64,000 bases of DNA from an uncultured Prevotella sp. (GTDB lineage Bacteria > Bacteroidota > Bacteroidia > Bacteroidales > Bacteroidaceae): positions 39,302-103,301 of the forward strand of contig CAKPZC010000001.1 in assembly GCA_934203355.1 (NCBI GenBank), read 5' to 3'. The notes beneath the pieces were generated by a model. It was not told the origin of the DNA and made no database searches. It worked only from the letters and a program-made list of their open reading frames with translations. This document shows, in pieces, positions 9,014 to 17,920 of this stretch (positions within the stretch are counted from its first letter, which is position 1; each line of letters begins with the position of its first letter). The translations under genes were made by a program, and so were the position numbers.

Positions 9014-9811
9014 ATGGACATAATTAAGAGAAATTTCTTACAGCTCATAATGGCAGGCGCATTTGGCGAGCCTGCCAACGTAGAGCCAATGTCAAGATAC
9101 AAATGGGACATTCTGTTTCATGTAGCCTATATCCATAATGTTGTGGACTTCATAAACAAAGGTATCTACTCCAACAAATGCAATATAGACGCAATACCCA
9201 AGGATATAATAATTAAATACAAGGACACTACACAGAATCTGCCAGACGCAGGACTGTCGCATATGTGCAACAGAATTCTAAACTCTAGACTACAGAAAAT
9301 CAGAGAAAAAGAACCTTCGGCCGAGGATTCTTCCATCGAGACTCTAAATATGCTCGACATCATAGTACAGGCTTCTGAAAACATAATGACATATGGACTA
9401 TCGTTTGCTAATATATTAAAGATAGGCATCTATTTACGCACAGACGGCGACAAAGTTGACTTCATAAAATTAGAGAAATGGCTTCACAAACTCAACATTT
9501 CTCGTATGGCACAGCTTGAAGGCAGCATATTAATCAGTATTTTTGATTTTCAAAACGAAGAGATTCCTTTTGTTGAGCGTATAGAGCCTAGCGCAGCCAA
9601 ATTTGCTATTCAAGCACTCGAAAAGCCTATTCATATTGATGTTGAGGAATGGAAAATTAGTCAAAAGTCAACAATATTCATTGCCAACAACTCCAAGGCC
9701 ATGATGAAAACTGTTAACAACTGCTTGCGCTACTTCTTCTTCTCACCAATAGAAGCAACATCAAACTTCTTGCACAGGTTTGTATATAGCCTGTCAAACC
9801 TTGAAGAATAA
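9014..9811 (+). CDS. Uncharacterised 265-aa protein
   Basis: I do not recognise this protein. It has no signal peptide or TM segment, is rich in Ile, Lys and Asn, and appears mostly alpha-helical. It begins MDIIKRNFLQLIMAGAFGE and ends in an aromatic helix (LRYFFFSPIEATSNFLHRF). It follows the antiporter gene by 39 bp on the same strand, so it may share its transcript. The N-terminal layout is loosely like helical regions found near nucleotidyltransferase domains, but no catalytic motif is visible, so I give no function. Confidence 0.7.
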   Translation: MDIIKRNFLQLIMAGAFGEPANVEPMSRYKWDILFHVAYIHNVVDFINKGIYSNKCNIDAIPKDIIIKYKDTTQNLPDAGLSHMCNRILNSRLQKIREKEPSAEDSSIETLNMLDIIVQASENIMTYGLSFANILKIGIYLRTDGDKVDFIKLEKWLHKLNISRMAQLEGSILISIFDFQNEEIPFVERIEPSAAKFAIQALEKPIHIDVEEWKISQKSTIFIANNSKAMMKTVNNCLRYFFFSPIEATSNFLHRFVYSLSNLEE

Positions 9812-9855
9812 CTCAGGCTTATATACTACAGACATACAGATGCAAACATACGCAT

Positions 9856-9921
9856 GTTTGACTCTAAGCAAAAACACTTTTGACTCTAGGCAGAAATACT
9901 TTTGACCCTAGGCAGAAATCA
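9856..9921. repeat. Three tandem 22-bp repeats
   Basis: Units start at 9856, 9878 and 9900 with an exact 22-bp period. Units 2 and 3 begin TTTTGACTCTAGGCAG and TTTTGACCCTAGGCAG; unit 1 is more diverged (GTTTGACTCTAAGCAA). They lie in the 294-bp non-coding gap between the 265-aa gene and rplT. I saw no gene in the rest of the gap except the terminator at its right end. Confidence 0.85.
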
Positions 9922-9997
9922 AACTTTATTAGTTATCTATAACTTATAAAGTCAATTATAACGACGTAAAGTCATAGGTTCATGAATAAGTAGAAAC

Positions 9998-10043
9998 AAA
10001 AAACTCGTTGCACACCCTAACAAGGAGGTACAACGAGTTTTTT
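9998..10043. terminator. Bidirectional terminator between convergent genes
   Basis: Arms AAAAAACTCGTTG (9998-10010) and CAACGAGTTTTTT (10031-10043), giving a U tract in both directions. The same ACTCGTTGCA arm recurs in the hairpin at 35536-35579. Confidence 0.85.
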
Positions 10044-10105
10044 ATGTTTTAATATTTAGGGAAGTAAAACCCCTTAATATTTTCTTTTATTGCTCTAAGT
10101 AAAAA

Positions 10106-10450
10106 TTACTTAACCTTAGCAACGATGGCCTTGAAAGCCTCAGGATTGTTAACAGCGAGGTCAGCAAGGACCTTGCGGTTGATTTCAATACCTGCCTTAT
10201 GAAGAGCACCCATAAGTGTAGAATAGCTCATGTTCTCAAGACGAGCGGCAGCATTGATACGTTGAATCCACAAAGCGCGGAAGTTGCGCTTCTTGTTGCG
10301 GCGGTCGCGGTAAGCGTATGTGAGACCCTTTTCCCAAGTATTCTTGGCTACTGTCCAAACATTCTTGCGTGCACCATAGTAACCCTTGGTGAGTTTCAGG
10401 ATTCTTGTTCTCTTTGCTTTAGAAGCAACATGATTGACTGATCTTGGCAT
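10106..10450 (-). CDS. rplT: 50S ribosomal protein L20
   Basis: Large-subunit assembly protein bL20, 114 aa, the usual length. Family sequence is clear: [47 protein letters not shown] and [12 protein letters not shown]. It is the last gene of the minus-strand infC-rpmI-rplT cluster, 36 bp behind rpmI. In other bacteria L20 represses this operon by binding its leader; whether that happens here cannot be seen. Confidence 0.98.
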   Translation of the reverse strand: MPRSVNHVASKAKRTRILKLTKGYYGARKNVWTVAKNTWEKGLTYAYRDRRNKKRNFRALWIQRINAAARLENMSYSTLMGALHKAGIEINRKVLADLAVNNPEAFKAIVAKVK

Positions 10451-10486
10451 AGTTTTCTTTTTCCTTTAAATGTTTGACTAATAAAA

Positions 10487-10684
10487 TTAACGGAGGCAGA
10501 GCAAATCACGAACCTGCTTGAGGTTGCTGTTGTCTACGATTGTCTGATGAACCAGATTTCTCTTCTGCTTCTTTGTTTTCTTAGTCAGAATGTGACTGTG
10601 GTAAGCGTGATGACGCTTAATCTTACCTGTTCCGGTAAAGCGGAATCTCTTCTTTGCACCGGAGTTAGTCTTAACTTTTGGCAT
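10487..10684 (-). CDS. rpmI: 50S ribosomal protein L35
   Basis: Small basic large-subunit protein bL35, 65 aa. It begins [20 protein letters not shown] and carries the [19 protein letters not shown] block. It sits between infC and rplT on the minus strand, 98 bp behind infC, in the conserved translation-factor/ribosomal-protein order. Confidence 0.98.
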   Translation of the reverse strand: MPKVKTNSGAKKRFRFTGTGKIKRHHAYHSHILTKKTKKQKRNLVHQTIVDNSNLKQVRDLLCLR

Positions 10685-10782
10685 TTTTTTGTTTATTTAA
10701 ATTGTTATTTATTATATGTGGCAACGCATATACCAGGCGTTACGCACAATTTATCATGTTGTCTTTTGTTTATTGAGGATTA

Positions 10783-11466
10783 TTATTCCTCGCCCTTGAG
10801 AGCCTTCAAAGCCTCGGCGCTCACTTTGGCATTTGCCAGAAGTCCGCCATTTGCAGGCATTGCATTCTCCTCGTTCTCTTTCGGAGCGCGAGCCTCGGCT
10901 TCGCGTTTTTCGCGGTCAAGCTTCTGCTGACTCTTCTTCACGACACCAGCCTTTTTAGGCGCAAGATAGAGGAACATCTTCTTGCCGTCGAGCTTTGGCA
11001 ACTGCTCTACCTTTGCATATTCCTCAAGGTCGTTGGCAAAACGAAGAAGGAGAACTTCACCCTGCTCCTTAAACAGGATTGAGCGTCCGCGAAAAAACAC
11101 ATAAGCTCTCACCTTGTTGCCCTCGCTAAGGAATTCCTGTGCGTGCTTCAACTTGAAGTTATAGTCGTGCTCGTCAGTCTGTGGTCCGAAACGAATCTCC
11201 TTTACTTCAACCTTAGCCTGCTTTGCTTTCATCTCCTTAGCATGTTTCTTCTGCTGATAGAGGAATTTGCTATAGTCTATAAGACGACAAACTGGCGGTT
11301 GTGCATTAGGCGAAATCTCAACAAGATCCACCCCCTGCTCTCTCGCCATGTCCAAAGCATGACGTGTAGGCATAACAGTTGATTCACCGTCACTTACTAT
11401 ACGTACTTCCCGAACGCGAATCTGCTCGTTCACGCGGTACTGGTTTTTTATTTTGTCATTCTTCAT
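10783..11466 (-). CDS. infC: Translation initiation factor IF-3
   Basis: IF-3 binds the 30S subunit, blocks premature 50S joining and checks start codon pairing. The N-terminal domain ([15 protein letters not shown]...) and the C-terminal domain ([25 protein letters not shown]) are intact. The protein is 227 aa because of a C-terminal Lys/Glu/Ala-rich extension of about 45 residues after the usual end, as in other Bacteroidetes. The start is ATG rather than the rare AUU used in E. coli, so the classical IF-3 start-codon autoregulation is not expected. No thrS lies upstream. A canonical promoter lies at 11525-11556. Confidence 0.97.
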   Translation of the reverse strand: MKNDKIKNQYRVNEQIRVREVRIVSDGESTVMPTRHALDMAREQGVDLVEISPNAQPPVCRLIDYSKFLYQQKKHAKEMKAKQAKVEVKEIRFGPQTDEHDYNFKLKHAQEFLSEGNKVRAYVFFRGRSILFKEQGEVLLLRFANDLEEYAKVEQLPKLDGKKMFLYLAPKKAGVVKKSQQKLDREKREAEARAPKENEENAMPANGGLLANAKVSAEALKALKGEE

Positions 11467-11524
11467 TAAACTATTTTTGTGATAAAGCTGTATTATTAAG
11501 CGTTAGCTGCTTTTATAAGCGGAT

Positions 11525-11556
11525 GCAAAGGTAGTAATTTTCGTTTGGTTGGCAAA
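11525..11556 (-). promoter_or_regulatory. Promoter of infC-rpmI-rplT
   Basis: Minus strand: TTTG (11553-11556), 19-bp spacer, then TACCTTTGC (11525-11533). A clear Bacteroidetes sigma-ABfr-type promoter. It leaves an untranslated leader of about 50 nt before the infC ATG at 11466. Confidence 0.8.
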
Positions 11557-11627
11557 ATATTTCTAGTCTTTTTTATTCTTTCTCCAATTATTTTACTACT
11601 GTAAGCGATTTTTTGATTAATTTTGAG

Positions 11628-11636
11628 TAATTTTGT
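11628..11636 (+). promoter_or_regulatory. -7 box for DUF4491-rlmH
   Basis: TAATTTTGT lies 22 bp before ATG 11659. Because this box overlaps the in-frame codons further upstream, it supports 11659 as the start of the DUF4491 gene. Confidence 0.6.
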
Positions 11637-11658
11637 ACATCACAAATCCAATTTACAC

Positions 11659-11967
11659 ATGAATCAATTGTATTTTACTGGCTTAATAATTGCCATAAGC
11701 ACATTTCTTATAATAGGACTGTTTCATCCTATAGTCATTAAGGTTGAGTATTATTTTGGCACGCGTCTTTGGTGGATTTTCCTCATCGCAGGATTGCTTT
11801 TTATTGCCAGTGCTATGTTTGTGGCAAATATAGCCATTTCGGCTCTTCTTGGTGTATGCGGAGCTTCTTGCCTATGGAGTATAGGAGAAATTTTTGAGCA
11901 GAAAAACCGCGTGAAGAAGGGATGGTTTCCTATGAACCCTAAGCGAAAGGAGGAGTATGAAAACTGA
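11659..11967 (+). CDS. DUF4491 family small membrane protein
   Basis: Predicted 102-aa inner-membrane protein with three hydrophobic segments, including LIIAISTFLIIGLFHP and WWIFLIAGLLFIASAMFVANI. It ends in a charged tail (KKGWFPMNPKRKEEYEN). From memory this is the DUF4491 family, which is found next to rlmH in Bacteroidales. Its function is unknown. The 3' end overlaps rlmH by 11 nt, so the two are probably translationally coupled. I chose ATG 11659 because a promoter box covers the longer upstream frame. Confidence 0.85.
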   Translation: MNQLYFTGLIIAISTFLIIGLFHPIVIKVEYYFGTRLWWIFLIAGLLFIASAMFVANIAISALLGVCGASCLWSIGEIFEQKNRVKKGWFPMNPKRKEEYEN

Positions 11968-12427
11968 ACTTATTCTCATAGGCAAAACCCACGAAAAGCT
12001 TTACGTCAACGGTATCAAGGACTATACTGAGCGTATTACTCACTATATGCCTTTTTGCATCAATACCATCCCGGCAATTAAAAACACAAAGAGCCTTTCA
12101 GAAGAACAACAGAAACAACTTGAGGGCGAACAAATACTCAAGCTTCTGCAGCCATCAGATACCGTGGTTTTGCTCGATGAAAAAGGCACAGAGCGCACAA
12201 GTATGCAAATGGCCACATGGCTTGAGAAGCGTACACAGGTAGCCCGCAGGCTTGTTTTTATCATAGGTGGCCCATACGGCTTTTCCGAAGCTGTCTACAA
12301 AAGAGCAAACGAACTGATTTCATTATCAAAGATGACGTTCTCCCACCAAATGGTCCGTCTTATATTCACCGAACAACTCTATCGTGCCTGCACAATAATC
12401 AAAGGCGAAAGCTATCACCACGAATAA
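11957..12427 (+). CDS. rlmH: 23S rRNA (pseudouridine1915-N3)-methyltransferase RlmH
   Basis: SPOUT-class methyltransferase that methylates pseudouridine 1915 of 23S rRNA helix 69, using S-adenosylmethionine, on assembled 70S ribosomes. At 156 aa it is the usual length. Family blocks are clear: VVLLDEKGTERTS, LVFIIGGPYGFSEAVYKRA and the C-terminal knot ISLSKMTFSHQMVRLIFTEQLYRA. It overlaps the DUF4491 gene by 11 nt and ends 7 bp from the converging PAP2 gene. Confidence 0.97.
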   Translation: MKTELILIGKTHEKLYVNGIKDYTERITHYMPFCINTIPAIKNTKSLSEEQQKQLEGEQILKLLQPSDTVVLLDEKGTERTSMQMATWLEKRTQVARRLVFIIGGPYGFSEAVYKRANELISLSKMTFSHQMVRLIFTEQLYRACTIIKGESYHHE

Positions 12428-12434
12428 GGGCCAG

Positions 12435-13634
12435 CTAAAAATTCACACAAAACACCGTGCCAAAGGCAAGAGCACTACCCCATTCATTAGTTTTAAGGCT
12501 ATGAGGCTGCATGACATTATAGTCAACGAAAAGCCTCATGCCGTATTGCTCGCGCAACCTGTATGTAAACGAAACGCCGGTACCCAAGCATACTGACACA
12601 CCCTCGGGGATGGATAATCCATCTGTCATATCAAAGCGTCGGTAGCCTACGCAACCGGCGAGAAGTTTGCTACCTATAAGCAGGCGAGATGTGACTGGAT
12701 AAGACACATACGGTCCTACCATGAGCATATACGACTCCTGTTGATTGTCCTCTGCTAACGTGTGATTTGTGATAATATGGGTATTTTGGACCGCAAGGCT
12801 GCCACCCACACCCAAATGTGTATTAAAGAAATACGCGCCCTCTACGCCAACTGTACAACCATTTGAGATGCGCGACTCATGGCTATCGTCAACTTTGTAA
12901 TTGCCAAGCGGAAGGTTTATTCCAAGTCCAATACCTACAAACGAAGGGTTGTCCATACGAGAAAATGTGTCGCTAATACCTAACTTGCCTAAACCACGAT
13001 TTTTGAATATCATGTCTGCCACATAATATCCCAACTCTGTTGATATTATACCTATTCCTGCACCTGTAAACACGTCGCTCACCCAATGCCTATTGTTGGC
13101 TACACGCATCATACCCGTGCCTGTTGCTATTGTATAGGCACCTATTCCAACCCAAGGACTAATGTGGCCATACTCTTTAGTAAGCATAGTAGCTGTCATA
13201 AACGCCATTGCTGTATGACCTGAAGGAAACGAACGGTTGTCTGTTCCATCCGGACGTTCTTCTTTAGTAGTGCGCTTTATCGACTCCACAGCAGTTGCCA
13301 TAATCGCCGCCGACAAAGCATCCGACGCAATCATGCGTCCCCATGAACTACGACTCTCCACTCCAGCAGCCTTCAAACCATACAACACCGCCACAGGTAA
13401 ATACTGCGAGTAGTTCTCCAGTTTATGACCGCGTTCCGTCATATAGTCATTACGGAGGTTTCTGAAATGAGTGTCCTCGCCACGCATAAGTAAGCCTGTT
13501 ACAAGCAGAGGACTGCCAGCCAATAACACCTTGTAAGACTTAGGCGTATCGACAGAATCACCCACTTCGGTTTTTGCATGCGAAGTTATTACAATTAACG
13601 TTGCTATAACAGTTAAGATTATTTTCTTCATCAA
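12435..13634 (-). CDS. PAP2 phosphatase with C-terminal outer-membrane-barrel-like domain
   Basis: Exported 399-aa protein. The signal peptide covers residues 1-20 (MKKIILTVIATLIVITSHAK). A PAP2 (acid phosphatase/vanadium haloperoxidase) core follows with all three motifs: KRTTKEERPDG, PSGHTAMAF, and RVANNRHWVSDVFTG (catalytic His/Asp). The last 170 or so residues are alternating hydrophobic and polar strands rich in Gly, Tyr and Val (LGVGGSLAVQNTH, YMLMVGPYVSYPV) and end in Phe (GTVFCVNF), as in outer-membrane barrels. Such proteins dephosphorylate lipid phosphates (undecaprenyl-PP, lipid A or phosphatidylglycerol phosphate); which one is unknown. It converges on rlmH. Confidence 0.85.
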   Translation of the reverse strand: MMKKIILTVIATLIVITSHAKTEVGDSVDTPKSYKVLLAGSPLLVTGLLMRGEDTHFRNLRNDYMTERGHKLENYSQYLPVAVLYGLKAAGVESRSSWGRMIASDALSAAIMATAVESIKRTTKEERPDGTDNRSFPSGHTAMAFMTATMLTKEYGHISPWVGIGAYTIATGTGMMRVANNRHWVSDVFTGAGIGIISTELGYYVADMIFKNRGLGKLGISDTFSRMDNPSFVGIGLGINLPLGNYKVDDSHESRISNGCTVGVEGAYFFNTHLGVGGSLAVQNTHIITNHTLAEDNQQESYMLMVGPYVSYPVTSRLLIGSKLLAGCVGYRRFDMTDGLSIPEGVSVCLGTGVSFTYRLREQYGMRLFVDYNVMQPHSLKTNEWGSALAFGTVFCVNF

Positions 13635-13664
13635 GAATCTGTATTCAACCTAATAACTAAACGA

Positions 13665-13704
13665 AAAAAGGAGACAATGCCATTGATGGCTTTGCCTCCT
13701 TTTT
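13665..13704. terminator. Terminator after rpsA
   Basis: Arms AAAAAGGAG (13665-13673) and CTCCTTTTT (13696-13704), with an inner GCCAT/ATGGC hairpin. It lies 36 bp beyond the rpsA stop on the minus strand. Confidence 0.8.
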
Positions 13705-13739
13705 ATTATTTAATCTTATCGAAGATTTTCGAGTGACAA

Positions 13740-15509
13740 TTACTCGCCCTTCTCCATCTTAGCCTTCAATGCTGCGAGAGCGTCAAGGTCGCCAAGAGTA
13801 GTAGAAGCTGCTACGTTGTTGATAGCAGGAGCTGCCTCCTTCTTAGCTGTGTGCTTGCGAACCGGCTTAACATCTTCCTTGCCAGCCTCGAATGTGCGGC
13901 TGTGAGAGAGGATGATACGCTTAGTCTCCTTAACGAACTCGATAACCTTGAATTCGAGCTCCTCGCCGAGCTGAGCCTGTGTGCCGTCCTCCTTAACGAG
14001 GTGCTTAGGAGTAGCGAAGCCCTCACCACCCTCGTTGAGAGTGATAACAGCGCCCTTGTCCATCATCTCGGTAATCTTGCCTGTGTGTACAGAACCCGGA
14101 GTGTAGAGAGACTCGTATGTATCCCAAGGATTCTCCTCGAGCTGCTTGTGACCGAGGCTGAGACGACGGTTCTCCTTGTCGATTTCGAGAACAACAACGT
14201 CGATGCTTGCACCAACCTGTGTGAACTCTGAAGGATGCTTAACCTTCTTTGTCCAAGAGAGATCAGAGATATGGATGAGTCCGTCAACGCCTTCTTCGAG
14301 CTCTACGAAGATACCGAAGTTGGTGAAGTTGCGAACCTTAGCAGTGTGCTTGCTGCCTACAGGATACTTAACCTCGATTGCCTCCCATGGATCTTCCTTA
14401 AGCTGCTTGATGCCGAGAGACATCTTGCGCTCTGCACGGTCGAGTGTGAGGATAACTGCCTCTACCTCGTCGCCTACGTGGAGGAACTCCTGTGCTGAAC
14501 GGAGGTGCTGGCTCCAGCTCATCTCTGAAACGTGGATAAGACCCTCTACGCCCGGAGCGATCTCTACGAATGCGCCGTAATCAGCGATAACAACTACCTT
14601 ACCCTTAACGTGGTCGCCTACCTTGAGGTTCTCGTCGAGAGCATCCCATGGGTGCGGAGTGAGCTGCTTCAGACCGAGAGCGATACGCTTCTTCTCGTCA
14701 TCGAAGTCGAGGATAACAACGTTGATCTTCTGGTCGAGAGCTACAACCTCGTGAGGATCGCTTACGCGGCCCCAAGAGAGGTCTGTGATGTGGATGAGTC
14801 CGTCAACACCGCCGAGGTCAACGAATACACCGTAAGAAGTGATGTTCTTAACAGTACCTTCGAGGATCTGACCCTTCTCGAGCTTGCTGATGATCTCCTT
14901 CTTCTGTGCTTCCAACTCAGCCTCGATGAGGGCCTTGTGAGAAACAACAACATTGCGGAACTCCTGGTTGATCTTAACAACCTTGAACTCCATTGTCTTG
15001 CCTACGAATACGTCGTAGTCGCGTATTGGGTGAACGTCGATCTGGCTGCCCGGAAGGAATGCCTCGATGCCGAATACGTCAACGATCATACCACCCTTAG
15101 TGCGGCACTTGATGTAGCCCTGGATAACCTCCTCGTTCTCGAGAGCTGCGTTAACGAGCTCCCAGCTCTTGCTCAAGCGAGCCTTCTTGTGAGAGAGAAC
15201 GAGCTGACCCTTGCGGTCCTCCTGGTTCTCCACGTAAACCTCAACCTTGTCGCCTACCTTGAGGTCTGGGTTGTAACGGAACTCAGATGCAGGAATGATA
15301 CCATCGCTCTTGTAGCCAATGTTTACGATAACCTCTTTCTTGTCTACAGAGATTACCTCACCCTCTACTACCTGGTGCTCAGACACCTTGTTAAGGGTTT
15401 CGTCGTAGGCCTTCTCAAGCTCCTGCTTGCTTACCTCTGAGTTGCCACCGTTCTCAAACTCATCCCAGTTGAAGTCTGCCAATGGCTGTACGTTCTTTAA
15501 ATCTGACAT
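13740..15509 (-). CDS. rpsA: 30S ribosomal protein S1
   Basis: mRNA-binding protein of the small subunit, 589 aa. Several S1/OB repeats are visible in series, each with a form of GxVxxIxxYGxFVDLGGVDGLIHITDLSW; for example LEGTVKNITSYGVFVDLG and GKVVVIADYGAFVEIAPG. The first two are degenerate, as in other S1 proteins. The tail is Lys/Ala-rich. Codon choice is strongly biased, as in highly expressed genes. It is transcribed alone, with a promoter at 15576-15584 and a terminator at 13665-13704. In a lineage with little Shine-Dalgarno use, S1 is expected to matter for initiation (inference). Confidence 0.97.
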   Translation of the reverse strand: MSDLKNVQPLADFNWDEFENGGNSEVSKQELEKAYDETLNKVSEHQVVEGEVISVDKKEVIVNIGYKSDGIIPASEFRYNPDLKVGDKVEVYVENQEDRKGQLVLSHKKARLSKSWELVNAALENEEVIQGYIKCRTKGGMIVDVFGIEAFLPGSQIDVHPIRDYDVFVGKTMEFKVVKINQEFRNVVVSHKALIEAELEAQKKEIISKLEKGQILEGTVKNITSYGVFVDLGGVDGLIHITDLSWGRVSDPHEVVALDQKINVVILDFDDEKKRIALGLKQLTPHPWDALDENLKVGDHVKGKVVVIADYGAFVEIAPGVEGLIHVSEMSWSQHLRSAQEFLHVGDEVEAVILTLDRAERKMSLGIKQLKEDPWEAIEVKYPVGSKHTAKVRNFTNFGIFVELEEGVDGLIHISDLSWTKKVKHPSEFTQVGASIDVVVLEIDKENRRLSLGHKQLEENPWDTYESLYTPGSVHTGKITEMMDKGAVITLNEGGEGFATPKHLVKEDGTQAQLGEELEFKVIEFVKETKRIILSHSRTFEAGKEDVKPVRKHTAKKEAAPAINNVAASTTLGDLDALAALKAKMEKGE

Positions 15510-15575
15510 AAAATTTTAAATGTTAAAAATGTAATTAATAAAGTTAGACTTTATGTGAATTGAAATTATTGGGTT

Positions 15576-15584
15576 GCAAAGTTA
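15576..15584 (-). promoter_or_regulatory. -7 box of rpsA
   Basis: Minus-strand TAACTTTGC, leaving a leader of about 60 nt before the ATG at 15509. A near-consensus -33 (TTTA) lies 19 bp upstream. Confidence 0.7.
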
Positions 15585-15712
15585 AGGATATTTTTCTTAA
15601 TAATAAAGAAATGTTTTTACCATAAACTCATATTTATGTTAATTTAACAGAAGACAACGCAATACAAGACTAACGGACCCTTTCCCTACATTGTTATAAA
15701 TATGCATCCTGC

Positions 15713-16909
15713 CTATAGTTTAAACCTATGTTTATGCCTTGCCTCATGTGGAACGTCGCCTCCAGGTGTTCCTCCAGGAGTGAATCCTGCATGTCCTCCA
15801 CTACGTGCTACCCCGCGATATTGCGCCCATCGATCGCGTATGCGACTCACATAGCCTGCCGTTTCCTCTCCGCGCATGTAGCCATATTTCACAACCGGGT
15901 CGTTGTAGTACTGGGGCGAACTGAGTTTGAGCACAAATTCAGCCACGTCATCCCAACGGTGCGGGTTGCGCCCGTGTTTCTGCGCAAGAGCCATTGCATC
16001 GCGTATATGAAAAGCCCCGCCGTTGTAGCTTCCAAGTATAAAGAACTGGCGTTCGCGCTGGTCGCGTATATCCTGAAAGCGCGAATTCAACTTTGCAATA
16101 TATCGCACAGCCGCATAGATATTCTCTTCCGGATCATATATCTTCGAAGCCGGCAAGCCCAATTCCGTTGCTGTAGCCGGCATTATTTGCATCAATCCGC
16201 ATGCGCCTGCCCACGAAACCGCCTTCGGGTCGAAACACGACTCCTGATAACACTGTGCAGCAAGTAGTCTCCAGTCCCATCGTGCCACGGGAGCATAGCG
16301 CATAAACAGATGGTCGTATTTAGATATTGTTCCTGTCTTGGCGTTAAGCATCGGGGCATAGGTATGCCGCTTTACGCTTTGCGTGGTATAGCGTAGCTGC
16401 TCTTCACGGCGAATACTTGCCAATAGCGACGGGCTATACCATTTGTTCAACGAATCGGCAATTTCTCGCGAATTGGCATTCACGACCCATGCGGTTTTGA
16501 GCGAATCGACTTTATATCCACACGCAATCATTCCCTTTGCATGTTTTATTGGCATCTGGTATGCTATAACATCGGCATCGCCGTTCTTTAGTCTTTTCAG
16601 CATCTCGTCCTCGCTTTTACACACTTCCACACGTAGCGACACACCAATATGCTGCGCGAAGCGTTCGCACAGCAGAAATTGCGTTCCCATTCCTTGTCCA
16701 TGATAATCAAAGTAAGTATCTGGACCACTCATCGTGAGCATTATCATTTCGCCACTCTCCTGGATGTCGCCAATAGCAAAATTTCCAGTAGTTGCTAAAG
16801 TGTCATTATTGACAGGTTCACCCCACGGTGTAAGCTCTTGTGTCTTCTTTTCGACACATCCTACGAGACAAATGACACAAAAAACGGTGAATATTAAACG
16901 TATATGCAT
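15713..16909 (-). CDS. MltF-like membrane-bound lytic murein transglycosylase
   Basis: Probable lipoprotein that cleaves the glycan strands of peptidoglycan in the periplasm. Residues 1-18 form a lipoprotein signal with lipobox LVGC. Residues of about 50-225 are a solute-binding-protein-like (SBP_bac_3) domain. Residues of about 235-380 form an SLT lysozyme-like domain with the catalytic Glu in AAQCYQESCFDP and family blocks GACGLMQIMPATA and ILGSYNGG. This order is that of MltF, in which the solute-binding domain regulates activity. The tail is Gly/His-rich (TPGGTPGGDVPHEARHKHR). It is divergent from hisG, 104 bp apart. Confidence 0.92.
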   Translation of the reverse strand: MHIRLIFTVFCVICLVGCVEKKTQELTPWGEPVNNDTLATTGNFAIGDIQESGEMIMLTMSGPDTYFDYHGQGMGTQFLLCERFAQHIGVSLRVEVCKSEDEMLKRLKNGDADVIAYQMPIKHAKGMIACGYKVDSLKTAWVVNANSREIADSLNKWYSPSLLASIRREEQLRYTTQSVKRHTYAPMLNAKTGTISKYDHLFMRYAPVARWDWRLLAAQCYQESCFDPKAVSWAGACGLMQIMPATATELGLPASKIYDPEENIYAAVRYIAKLNSRFQDIRDQRERQFFILGSYNGGAFHIRDAMALAQKHGRNPHRWDDVAEFVLKLSSPQYYNDPVVKYGYMRGEETAGYVSRIRDRWAQYRGVARSGGHAGFTPGGTPGGDVPHEARHKHRFKL

Positions 16910-16948
16910 ATATTCTCTATTGAGTATTTTACAAAATTACTACAAATC

Positions 16949-16980
16949 TTGCGTAATACCTAAAAAAAAGTTACTTTTGC
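16949..16980 (+). promoter_or_regulatory. Promoter of hisGDC
   Basis: TTG at 16949-16951, 20-bp spacer, TACTTTTGC at 16972-16980, and ATG at 17014. The leader of about 27 nt is too short for a His attenuator, so none is expected here. Confidence 0.7.
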
Positions 16981-17013
16981 ACTAAGTTTTAATCAGATTT
17001 ATAATTTAATATT

Positions 17014-17865
17014 ATGTTAAGAATCGCAGTACAGTCAAAAGGTCGTCTGTTCGACGATACAATGGAGCTGCTTTCGGAAGCCGACATCAAGGTAAACACA
17101 AGCAAACGCACCCTTCTGGTGCAGTCCTCAAAATTTCCACTGGAAGTGCTCTATTTACGCGACGACGATATTCCGCAGAGCGTGGCTTCGGGAGTAGCCG
17201 ATATCGGAGTAGTAGGAGAAAACGAATACATGGAGCGTGGCGAGAACGTCCAAATACTCTCGCGTCTGGGTTTCAGCAAGTGCCGTCTGTCGCTCGCCAT
17301 CCCAAAAGAGGTGAAGTATACAGGCCCACAATGGTTCAACGGCAAGCGTATTGCAACCTCCTACCCGAATATTCTGAAAAAGTATCTGAAGGATAACAAC
17401 ATCAACGCCGACATCCACGTAATAACAGGTAGCGTGGAGATAAGTCCGGGCATTGGACTTGCCGACGGAATCTTCGACATCGTAAGCTCGGGCAGCACGC
17501 TTATAAGCAACAATCTGCGCGAAGTTGAGGTCGTTGCCAAGAGCGAAGCACTACTGATAGGCAACTGGAACCTAGACGACGAGAAGCACCGCATCCTCAA
17601 CGAGATGCTTTTCCGCTTTGAGGCGGTACGCTCCGCCTACGACAAGAAATACGTAATGATGAATGCTCCTAAGGCTCGTCTAAAAGAGATTGTCGAAGTG
17701 CTACCAGGCATCAAGAGCCCCACGATAATTCCTCTTGCCGACGATGAATGGTGTTCAATACATACTGTACTCGACGAAAAATGTTTTTGGGAAATAATCG
17801 GGAAGCTGAAGGAACTTGGCGCGCAAGGCATCCTTGTGACCCCGATAGAGAAGATGATTTTGTAA
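17014..17865 (+). CDS. hisG: ATP phosphoribosyltransferase (long form)
   Basis: First step of histidine synthesis: ATP plus PRPP gives phosphoribosyl-ATP. At 283 aa it is the long, hexameric form with a C-terminal ACT-like regulatory domain (about residues 205-283, ending GILVTPIEKMIL) that binds histidine for feedback inhibition. The catalytic domains show LRIAVQSKGRL, VADIGVVGENEYME, KRIATSYPNI and DGIFDIVSSGSTL. It needs no HisZ. It is first of three co-directional his genes. Its stop codon lies inside the first copy of a triple 21-bp repeat that fills the gap to hisD. Confidence 0.97.
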   Translation: MLRIAVQSKGRLFDDTMELLSEADIKVNTSKRTLLVQSSKFPLEVLYLRDDDIPQSVASGVADIGVVGENEYMERGENVQILSRLGFSKCRLSLAIPKEVKYTGPQWFNGKRIATSYPNILKKYLKDNNINADIHVITGSVEISPGIGLADGIFDIVSSGSTLISNNLREVEVVAKSEALLIGNWNLDDEKHRILNEMLFRFEAVRSAYDKKYVMMNAPKARLKEIVEVLPGIKSPTIIPLADDEWCSIHTVLDEKCFWEIIGKLKELGAQGILVTPIEKMIL

Positions 17866-17920
17866 AACATATATATTATTTTGTAAAACATATATATTAT
17901 TTTGTAAAACATATATATAT
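17858..17920. repeat. Three tandem 21-bp repeats in the hisG-hisD gap
   Basis: Units start at 17858, 17879 and 17900, each beginning TTTTGTAAAACATATATAT. The first unit contains the hisG stop codon (TAA at 17863-17865). The array fills nearly all of the 68-bp spacer before the hisD ATG at 17934. Each junction resembles a degraded TAnnTTTG promoter box. Confidence 0.92.

Noticed and set aside
14532..15440. 302-codon open frame on the + strand opposite rpsA
   Set aside because: It mirrors the strongly biased codons of rpsA, has a Leu/Val/Asp-rich composition unlike any protein, and the minus strand encodes clear S1 repeats.
16988..17013. Histidine leader peptide before hisG
   Set aside because: The transcript leader is only about 27 nt, with no His codons and no hairpin.
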